The translations under genes and the position numbers were made by a program. Below, piece by piece: positions 35,418 through 41,556 of a stretch of 64,000 nucleotides of DNA. Where the stretch lies: assembly GCA_000437235.1 (NCBI GenBank), contig FR897045.1:37582-101581 (forward strand), given 5' to 3'. The DNA comes from Coprobacillus sp. CAG:826. Lineage in GTDB: Bacteria > Bacillota_I > Bacilli_A > RFN20 > CAG-826. The notes below the pieces were generated by a model. It ran no database searches. It had not been told where the DNA came from and saw only the letters and a list, made by a program, of their open reading frames with translations. The stretch's first letter is position 1. Each line of letters starts with the position of its first letter.

Positions 35418-36257
35418 ATGTTAGTTAATTTAAATGAAGTTTTAAAATATGCAGAAGAGCATAATTGTGCAATTGGTTCATTCAATACGCCTAATTTAGA
35501 AAATATGGTTGCGGTAATTTCTGCAGCCGAAGAACTAAATGTTCCTGTGATTATCATGCACGCTCAATGCCATGAACAAGATGCTCATCTCGATATCGTT
35601 GGACCGGTGATGCTTTTAATGGCAAAACGCGCTAAAGTACCTGTTTGTGTACACTTAGATCACTGTGAAGATTTAGATTATTTAAAAAGAGCGATTGATT
35701 TAGGCTTTACTTCTGTTATGTTAGATGCTTCAAGTAAACCTTATGATGAAAACGTAAGAATGACGAAAGAAGCCGTCCGTTTAGCGCATGCTAAAAATGT
35801 ATCCGTTGAAGCGGAAATTGGTGTCTTAGGTGGAAGAGAAGCCGGAGACCAAAAACCATTAACCAAAGAAGAAATGTACACGGATCCAGAATTAGCTAAA
35901 CGCTTTGTTGAAGATACTCATATCGACGCTTTAGCGTGTTCTTTTGGAACCGCACATGGTATTTATAAGGTAAAACCAGAACTTGATTTTGAAAGAATTA
36001 AAAAGATTAAAGCATTATGCAACTTACCTCTTGTTATGCATGGAGGTTCAGGTGTATCTAGCGTAGATTATGTAAAAGCCATTCAATGTGGAGTAAGAAA
36101 GATTAACTATTATTCTTATATGGCCCGTGAAGGTGTGTATGCAGCTAGAGAAATTGTTCAAAAAGACATTACGTTCTATCATGAAATTGCTACTTATGCA
36201 ACGGAAAGAATGAAAAAAGATGTTTTAAGAGCAATGCATATTTTCTATAATAAATAA
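35418..36257 (+). CDS. Class II ketose-(bis)phosphate aldolase
   Basis: A 279-residue zinc aldolase of the fructose/tagatose-bisphosphate family. Motifs: AIGSFNTPNLENMVAVISAAEE, VCVHLDHCEDLDYLKRAIDLGFTSVMLDAS (Asp/His of the active site), VSVEAEIGVLGGREAG, CSFGTAHGIYK and LVMHGGSGVSS (zinc His and phosphate loop). As last gene of the isomerase-kinase operon it should split a ketose phosphate into dihydroxyacetone phosphate and an aldehyde. Family members of this type act on ketose 1-phosphates or 1,6-bisphosphates, so the exact substrate is open. GGAAAGGAAATTAAAAATATG precedes it. Confidence 0.9.
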   Translation: MLVNLNEVLKYAEEHNCAIGSFNTPNLENMVAVISAAEELNVPVIIMHAQCHEQDAHLDIVGPVMLLMAKRAKVPVCVHLDHCEDLDYLKRAIDLGFTSVMLDASSKPYDENVRMTKEAVRLAHAKNVSVEAEIGVLGGREAGDQKPLTKEEMYTDPELAKRFVEDTHIDALACSFGTAHGIYKVKPELDFERIKKIKALCNLPLVMHGGSGVSSVDYVKAIQCGVRKINYYSYMAREGVYAAREIVQKDITFYHEIATYATERMKKDVLRAMHIFYNK

Positions 36258-36279
36258 ACAATAATTTAAAAAAATAAGA

Positions 36280-36320
36280 AAGCCATGGATGAGGAGAATA
36301 ACTTATAACTATGGTTTTTT
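36280..36320 (+). terminator. Terminator of the isomerase-aldolase operon
   Basis: AAGCCATGG (36280-36288) pairs with CTATGGTTT (36309-36317), with G-U pairs, and is followed by TTT. Confidence 0.6.
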
Positions 36321-36365
36321 ATTTCCATTCTTTCTTCTTTTGTATAGTTCATAAAGACTCCTTTC

Positions 36366-36415
36366 TGTCTACAAATGACGGATTGATGTCTACTTTTATG
36401 TAGATAAGTGTCTAC
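36366..36415. repeat. Three TGTCTAC words at 21-22 bp spacing
   Basis: TGTCTAC occurs at 36366-36372, 36387-36393 and 36409-36415, plus an inverted TGTAGA at 36399-36404. The pair TCTAC-TTTTAT-GTAGA (36389-36404) nearly repeats the palindrome in the ppdK leader. The two-turn phasing suggests a protein-binding array. Confidence 0.4.
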
Positions 36416-36456
36416 TTTATTAATAGCAGTTCAAAACGAAATTTCATAAAATATAC

Positions 36457-36500
36457 AAAAGAGCCCTCATTCACATCTTTGATGAATGAAGGCTCTTTTT
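36457..36500. terminator. Bidirectional intrinsic terminator
   Basis: AAAAGAGCC + TCATTCA (36457-36473, one mismatch) pairs with TGAATGA + GGCTCTTTT (36483-36499), with A and T runs on the two sides. It can end the minus-strand AlbA_2 gene and block plus-strand read-through. Confidence 0.8.
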
Positions 36501-36645
36501 GTAGAATAAAGAATTAAGTTGAATATCCTTATTCATATTAAATACATAATAAAATTCAAAATTTACACTGACAAATAGAAGGACATTTATAGTGACAGAA
36601 TCTTAAATGCTGGGAGCAAAAGATTCTTGCTTTGATGATATTTAA

Positions 36646-37923
36646 CTATAGAATTTCCCAATAACCATTTTTGTTTGCGCCAACTCTTTTAACTTTACCT
36701 TTTTTTACTAAAGAAGATAACTCACGGAAAATGGTAGAAGTAGATTTATTAAAAACTAGAGCTAATTCATTCCGCGTTGCATGAGGATGTTCTTTTAAAT
36801 ACTCGAGAAGAGAACCTCCACCTCCTGAAGATGAAGGTCCTTTTTCTTTCGGAAGATAAAAAGGAATATTAACACGAAGAAAATGAGTGGAAAATCTAAA
36901 TATTTCTTTAGGATAATATTTTAACACTCTTCTAATTCCTGTTCCTAAACGTTCAGCATAGCCTAAATCTCTAAAAATACGAATCATTTCTGGATTTTGA
37001 GGAAGAGAATAACCGTTTAAAAAATCTTCTTTACTAAATCCAGAAGGTAATCCACCGAATGAAGATATTTCAAAACGATTGGAGAATTCTTCAAAAATAG
37101 GAAGACCTTGACTACGATAATCATTGTGCACAATAGCGTTAATAACAATTTCTCTTAAGGCAATGGTATTGAATTTCGGTGTATCTTTTCTTTGCTTTCC
37201 AGTGATTTCTGTATAAGTTGTATTTTTAGATTGGAGTAAATCAAGAAGCTCAATCGTGGTTTTTAATATGGATTGTTGCGTAAAAGTTTTTTGTTCCACT
37301 AAATCAAAAACATCATCGCTTTGATATCTTGCATATTGAAATATGAGGTTATTTTGATCGGACATTAAAAAAGCTAGATAGTTAAATTGCTCATCTTGAT
37401 TATAGAATTCAAGTTGCTTTAAATGATTATTGGATATTTCATATCCTTTTTTCTTATATTGCTCCAATAAATAATCAAAAGTCAGTTGAGAATAAGGAGA
37501 AGGAATGCTAATGAGTGTTCTTCGTTCTCTTTTTTGAAATAATTGAAGAATCATATCTTCACTCATTTTTTCACTAGCGGTACCAATACGGAAATAACAA
37601 CCTTCTGGGCACATACCATATTTTTTAATATAGTAAGGTTTTTGGTTTCCACTAGAGATGACAATTTGTAAATAATGTAAATCATTTTCATTCAAAGTTA
37701 TGATTTCAAATAATCCGAGAGTAGAAGGAGATATATTGTTTTTAATTCGATCTTTAATTTCTAATTCAACTTGATCAATATTTTCAACACCGCATATTTT
37801 TCCTTCATTATTAATTCCAATGAAAATGGATCCACCATGTGATGTGTTTAAAAAAGCGACAACTTCTTTTTCAAGTTTTTCATTTAATTTTTCTTTAAAT
37901 TCAATGAGCTCTGTTTCAATCAT
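36646..37923 (-). CDS. AlbA_2/Schlafen-type ATP-binding transcription regulator
   Basis: A 425-residue protein. I start it at ATG 37923, with GAGGTG eight bases upstream, rather than at GTG 37932, which lies within that ribosome binding site. The N-terminal AlbA_2 (divergent AAA-4/Schlafen) domain shows ELIEFKEKLNEKLEKEVVAFLN, TSHGGSIFIGINNEGKICG and YYIKKYGMCPEGCYFRIGTAS. The middle resembles an ATPase_c_4 domain: ALREIVINAIVHNDY, GLPIFEEFSNRFEI and YAERLGTGIRRVLKYYP. A Ser/Gly linker (SSSGGGGS) leads to a winged helix (ATRNELALVFNKSTSTIFRELSSLVKKGKVKRVG). Such proteins are putative transcription regulators, often carried by accessory DNA. A five-copy 12-bp repeat lies just upstream, probably its own operator. 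Confidence 0.85.
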   Translation of the reverse strand: MIETELIEFKEKLNEKLEKEVVAFLNTSHGGSIFIGINNEGKICGVENIDQVELEIKDRIKNNISPSTLGLFEIITLNENDLHYLQIVISSGNQKPYYIKKYGMCPEGCYFRIGTASEKMSEDMILQLFQKRERRTLISIPSPYSQLTFDYLLEQYKKKGYEISNNHLKQLEFYNQDEQFNYLAFLMSDQNNLIFQYARYQSDDVFDLVEQKTFTQQSILKTTIELLDLLQSKNTTYTEITGKQRKDTPKFNTIALREIVINAIVHNDYRSQGLPIFEEFSNRFEISSFGGLPSGFSKEDFLNGYSLPQNPEMIRIFRDLGYAERLGTGIRRVLKYYPKEIFRFSTHFLRVNIPFYLPKEKGPSSSGGGGSLLEYLKEHPHATRNELALVFNKSTSTIFRELSSLVKKGKVKRVGANKNGYWEIL

Positions 37924-37940
37924 ATCTTTCACCTCAGTTT

Positions 37941-38010
37941 TATTGTATCATGATGCAATAAATGATGCAATAAATAAAGCAATAAATGATACAATAATTG
38001 ACACAATAAA
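37941..38010 (-). repeat. 12-bp tandem repeat array upstream of the AlbA_2 gene
   Basis: Five contiguous 12-bp units: TGATGCAATAAA at 37951-37962 and 37963-37974, TAAAGCAATAAA 37975-37986, TGATACAATAAT 37987-37998, TGACACAATAAA 37999-38010. An inverted half-unit TATTGTATCA (37941-37950) abuts the first, making a near-perfect 20-bp palindrome. The array ends 17 bases before the AlbA_2 start codon and covers the place where its promoter must lie. Likely autoregulatory operator; an iteron-like function is less likely. Confidence 0.75.
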
Positions 38011-38036
38011 AAAGTGCCCTTTCGAGCACTTTAGTG
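38010..38036 (-). terminator. Terminator of the tldD-tldE operon
   Basis: AAAGTGC(CC) pairs with GAGCACTTT around a short loop. Read on the minus strand it is followed by TTTTTTATTG. It directly abuts the repeat array. Confidence 0.75.
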
Positions 38037-38046
38037 AGTTATTCAA

Positions 38047-39375
38047 TTATTTACCAGAAATGGCAATGGAACGAACATAAACACTTGGGCAAGTAATGGA
38101 AGATAGTTGAGTTTCTACATTATTTGCAATGTCTTTTACGTTTTTCATAATTTCAAATAAGTTACCAGCAATAGTAATTAAGTTAATGGGTTCAGCGATT
38201 TTACCATTACGAATCATGAAACCTGCTGCTTGTAAAGAGAAGTTACCAGATTGCATATTCATACCCGCATGCAAACCTTGAACGTCATTAATATAGACAC
38301 CTTCTTCAATACTAGAAAGCATTTCTTCTTCGCTATGCTTACCTGGTTTTAAATAAACATTGCATAAAGAAATTCCTACTTTACCTTTTGCTCCGGCTTT
38401 ATAACCATTTCCAGTTGGGGCAACACCCATTTGGTGAGCAGTGGATAAGTTATGTAAATAAGTTTTTAATACACCTCTTTCCACAATGGTTTTAGAAGAA
38501 GTAGCAACACCTTCATCATCAAAATATCTAAAGAAGACATTTCGCATTAAAGGATCTTCAAAAATCGTAACTTTTTTACTCGCTACTAAATCACCTAATT
38601 TATTTTCTAAACTAGAGGAGTGCTTTAATACCTCTTCCGCGTTAGCGCTCGATAAGAAACAACTCATTAAGCTAGCAAAAACTTTAGGAGAGAATACGCA
38701 AGGGTAATCTTTACTTATCGCAGGAGCGCCACCGAGTTTACTTAAAGCATTTTCGGCAGATTTTTTCACTAAATCATCTACATCAATCGCTGTTGGGTCA
38801 TTACCAAAGACGATCTTATATCCAGTTTTCACTTCATCGTTTTCTTTGGCTACGGCTTCCGCATAAATCATGAAATCATTGGATTTATGTTTTAATTCTA
38901 AGCCATAAGAGTTGATTAAAGTGACTTCTGATATACTTTCTTCATAGGAAACACCACCAACTTCAACGATACGCGTATCGTAAGCGCGAAGTTTGGTTTC
39001 AATTTCATGAAGCATTTGAATCTTTTCTTCTGTAGACATTTTTTCCATGTTAGGAGAGAAGACTTTCTTCTTTTTATAAAGAGAAGAACCTTCAAAAATA
39101 TAAACGGCTTCTGAAGAAGAAATCGCTTTTGCGTTTTCTTTAACTTGTTCCGCTAAATATAACGGAGTGGTATTATCATTTAATTCACTATAAGCGTAAC
39201 CCATTTTACCTTGATAGATACCACGGGCGGCAATAATGGTGACGTCAGCAACGGTATAGCTAGAAATTTCTTGATGGAATAATTCAATGCCTAAACGATA
39301 ACTTCTAGAAACATATAATTCGAAGGATTCTAGGTCAATCTTTTTGGCTTCATCCATAAATTTTTGATAATTCAT
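38047..39375 (-). CDS. tldE: TldE/PmbA-type metallopeptidase partner
   Basis: A 442-residue member of the TldD/PmbA family. In the two-subunit protease TldD carries the zinc site and TldE/PmbA does not. Here the HExxxH motif is absent. Family features are FELYVSRSYRLGIELFHQEISSYTV at the N-terminus, GKMGYAYSE, NSYGLELKHKSN, RYFDDEGVATSSKTIVERGVLKTYLHNLSTA, and the C-terminal FSLQAAGFMIRNGKIAEPINLITIAGNLFE. In other bacteria the complex trims linear peptides, for example modified peptide precursors. The ATG overlaps the tldD stop (TAATG), so the two are translated together. Confidence 0.93.
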   Translation of the reverse strand: MNYQKFMDEAKKIDLESFELYVSRSYRLGIELFHQEISSYTVADVTIIAARGIYQGKMGYAYSELNDNTTPLYLAEQVKENAKAISSSEAVYIFEGSSLYKKKKVFSPNMEKMSTEEKIQMLHEIETKLRAYDTRIVEVGGVSYEESISEVTLINSYGLELKHKSNDFMIYAEAVAKENDEVKTGYKIVFGNDPTAIDVDDLVKKSAENALSKLGGAPAISKDYPCVFSPKVFASLMSCFLSSANAEEVLKHSSSLENKLGDLVASKKVTIFEDPLMRNVFFRYFDDEGVATSSKTIVERGVLKTYLHNLSTAHQMGVAPTGNGYKAGAKGKVGISLCNVYLKPGKHSEEEMLSSIEEGVYINDVQGLHAGMNMQSGNFSLQAAGFMIRNGKIAEPINLITIAGNLFEIMKNVKDIANNVETQLSSITCPSVYVRSIAISGK

Positions 39376-40769
39376 TATTGTTTACCTCCTCTTCCACCAA
39401 CGGTAATATCTTGGACACGAATCGTAGGTTGACCGACATCAACAGGAATGGAACCAGAGGCCGAACCACACATACCTTGCGCTCTTTCTAAATCGTTACC
39501 AATACGATCGATTTTCATTAAAATATCGGCACCATTACCAATTAATGTTGCGCCTTTTACAGGACGAGTCACTTTACCATTTTCAATTAAATAACCTTCC
39601 GTTACCGCAAAGTTAAAGTCACCGGTTGTAGGATTAACAGAACCACCACCTAATGATTTAGCGTATAAACCATATTCGGTTTCGGCAATGATTTCTTCTG
39701 GTGTTTCTTTTCCGGGAAGAAGGAAAGTATTCGACATACGGGAAGTCGGTTCAAATTGATAAGATTCCCTTCTTGTCGCACCATTACCTTCCATATGCAT
39801 TCTTCTTCCATTGAAGGAGTCAATTAAATAATTTTTTAAAATACCATTTTCAATTAAAACCGTGCGATGGGTTGGAATACCTTCATCGTCGATATTACCT
39901 GAGCCCCATCCGCCTTCGATGGTACCATCATCAACTGCGTTAACAATATCAGAAGCAATCTTTTGTCCGAGTTTATTAGAGAAAATAGAGAGTTCTTTAC
40001 TAACCGAAGTGGCCTCTAAGCCGTGACCACAAGCTTCGTGGAAAATTACACCACCAAAGCCATTACCAATTACGACGGTCATTTTTCCGCTTGGACATTC
40101 TTCCGCGTGCAACATGGTAAGAGCAGTCTTTGCAGTTTCAACCGCTAAAGCTTTGACATCAATATCATCTTTAAAGAATTCTAATCCTTTTTGGGCACCG
40201 GGACCGACAAATGATGTTTCAATCACTCCATTTTCCGAAGCAACGGCAAGAATAGCGATTCTTCCTCTAGATCTTTCATCGTGGAATTCTTTTCCGTTTG
40301 AATTAAAGATAGTCACTTTTTTCGTGTTATCTAAAAGTGTCACTCTAGTTCTAACGATACGAGGATCATAACTAGAGCAAGCATCATTCGCTTCTTTCAT
40401 TAAAGCAATTTTTTCTTCTTTAGAAACATCGCTTAACGGGATTTTAGGTTGATGATGCTTTTTAATACGCACTTTTTCAATACGGCTCACCGTTAAAATC
40501 GGTTCTCCTGTATAAGATGCCGCTAAAGTGTGCGCTAATTTTTTAAGTCCTTTTAAAGAGACATCATTGGTATAACCATATACGCTTTGCAATCCTTTTA
40601 ATAAGCGAATACCAGCGCCAAAAGAAATACCAGAATTAATTGTTTTTACTTCGCCATTGTCCATTTCAATGGTATTGGTGTTGGTTTCTTCAATATAAAT
40701 TTCAACAAAATCAGCACCTGTAGAAAGCCCTTCATTTAATACTTTAAGGGCAAGTGATTTGGATATCAT
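39375..40769 (-). CDS. tldD: TldD zinc metallopeptidase
   Basis: A 464-residue cytoplasmic protease subunit. The zinc motif HEACGH is at residues ~244-249 within GFGGVIFHEACGHGLEAT. It also shows GVIETSFVGPGAQKGLEFF, WGSGNIDDEGIPTHRTVLIENGILKNYLIDSFNGRRM, the family Arg/Gly-rich RRESYQFEPTSRMSNTFLLPG, and the C-terminal MCGSASGSIPVDVGQPTIRVQDITVGGRGG. AAGGAGGTTCCATTTATG precedes the start. It is the first gene of tldD-tldE, with an extended -10 about 40 bases upstream. No RiPP precursor or modifying enzyme is seen next to it, so its substrate is unknown. Confidence 0.96.
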   Translation of the reverse strand: MISKSLALKVLNEGLSTGADFVEIYIEETNTNTIEMDNGEVKTINSGISFGAGIRLLKGLQSVYGYTNDVSLKGLKKLAHTLAASYTGEPILTVSRIEKVRIKKHHQPKIPLSDVSKEEKIALMKEANDACSSYDPRIVRTRVTLLDNTKKVTIFNSNGKEFHDERSRGRIAILAVASENGVIETSFVGPGAQKGLEFFKDDIDVKALAVETAKTALTMLHAEECPSGKMTVVIGNGFGGVIFHEACGHGLEATSVSKELSIFSNKLGQKIASDIVNAVDDGTIEGGWGSGNIDDEGIPTHRTVLIENGILKNYLIDSFNGRRMHMEGNGATRRESYQFEPTSRMSNTFLLPGKETPEEIIAETEYGLYAKSLGGGSVNPTTGDFNFAVTEGYLIENGKVTRPVKGATLIGNGADILMKIDRIGNDLERAQGMCGSASGSIPVDVGQPTIRVQDITVGGRGGKQ

Positions 40770-40805
40770 AAATGGAACCTCCTTTTTGTTTTGATTTTCT
40801 TTTTT

Positions 40806-40814
40806 ATTATATCA
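40806..40814 (-). promoter_or_regulatory. Extended -10 of tldD
   Basis: Minus-strand TGATATAAT, an extended -10 (TGnTATAAT), 37 bases upstream of the tldD start. The same nonamer, facing the other way, drives the gene at 40954. No clear -35. Confidence 0.55.
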
Positions 40815-40922
40815 CGGAGATAAAAAGAGCACGAAAGGAAAAGAAGGAAAAAATCTTCTTTTTTATCCTCATAAAAGAACGTGATATGTGTAATAGATTT
40901 TATCGAAAAATGACGTACTTCT

Positions 40923-40931
40923 TGATATAAT
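40923..40931 (+). promoter_or_regulatory. Extended -10 of the 40954 operon
   Basis: TGATATAAT, identical to the tldD element but facing the other way, 22 bases before the ATG, with AAAGGTAAGG as ribosome binding site. No clear -35. Confidence 0.55.
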
Positions 40932-40953
40932 GAAAAAAAGGTAAGGTAAACGT

Positions 40954-41556
40954 ATGGATACAAAAGAAATGATAGATGCCCTTCGAGACGATTTTAAAAA
41001 GCGTCTTCCTATGAGTGACGAAGAAATGAAATATATCACTTTAAGAAGTGATAAAAAAGGAAAATTAAGAGCTCTTTTCACGAAAGACTATTGGAAGAGA
41101 AATACTTTAGTTTTAGAAGGAAGAATTGCCTATGGCTACGCTTTTAAATCTTATCAATTCGATATGAAAAATCCTACCAATGCTTTTCCCATTTGGGTTT
41201 TATTATCTCCATCTTCCTACTTTGATGAACATCCAGAAGAATACGCTAAAATCGCTACCGCTTTATGGGAATTCCAAACCAAAAAAGTGAAAACAAGAAA
41301 AGAAAAAGAACTAAAGCGAATTCTTTTAGGTGAATTAAGTGAACCGAAATACGTGGAGCTTCCTAAAGAATTAACAGATAATCATTTTGTTTATTTATGT
41401 TCTTGTTACGTTTATGAAAGTCATATTTCTTCTTTTCATTTAGGCTATTTACCCATTTTATATGCACAAGAAAAAAGTAAAGAAATCTTACTTTTACCGA
41501 TGAAATACTGGAATGAAGAATTTTTATCTTTTTATAAGGAGATGAAAAATTTATGA
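40954..41556 (+). CDS. Unknown cytoplasmic protein coupled to an ABC transporter
   Basis: A 200-residue protein without signal peptide or membrane segment. It is rich in Lys, Glu and aromatics, and I do not recognise a family. Visible stretches are ALRDDFKKRLPMSDEEMKYI at the N-terminus, LVLEGRIAYGYAFKSYQFD, NAFPIWVLLSPSSYFDEHPEEYAKI in the middle and HFVYLCSCYVYESHISSFHL near the end. The stop overlaps the ATG of the ABC transporter gene (ATGA), so the two are translated together and probably linked in function. It may be a regulator, a substrate-handling or an immunity-type partner; none can be shown. Confidence 0.75.
   Translation: MDTKEMIDALRDDFKKRLPMSDEEMKYITLRSDKKGKLRALFTKDYWKRNTLVLEGRIAYGYAFKSYQFDMKNPTNAFPIWVLLSPSSYFDEHPEEYAKIATALWEFQTKKVKTRKEKELKRILLGELSEPKYVELPKELTDNHFVYLCSCYVYESHISSFHLGYLPILYAQEKSKEILLLPMKYWNEEFLSFYKEMKNL

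Larger units (their letters stand above)
36258..36645. other. 388-base gap with terminators and repeated TGTCTAC words
   Basis: No gene is visible. It holds a terminator for the aldolase operon (36280-36320), three TGTCTAC words (36366, 36387, 36409), a bidirectional terminator (36457-36500), and a stretch at 36560-36640 with TGACAAATAGAAGGACATTTATAGTGACA that looks like short imperfect repeats, possibly an old insertion-sequence end. No transposase is present. Confidence 0.5.

Noticed and set aside
31541..36257. The isomerase operon as a sulfoquinovose pathway
   Set aside because: No sulfo-sugar-specific enzyme is visible and the kinase is FGGY rather than PfkB-type, so this was not supported.
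37951..38010. The 12-bp repeats as a CRISPR array or replication iterons
   Set aside because: Units are contiguous, without spacers, only 12 bp, and there is no Cas or Rep/DnaA gene nearby; position at a start codon fits an operator better.
37820..38080. An 86-codon plus-strand open frame with repeated AIN(D/K) units
   Set aside because: It runs antisense through the start of the AlbA_2 gene and the repeat-like residues come only from the 12-bp operator-like array; there is no ribosome binding site.
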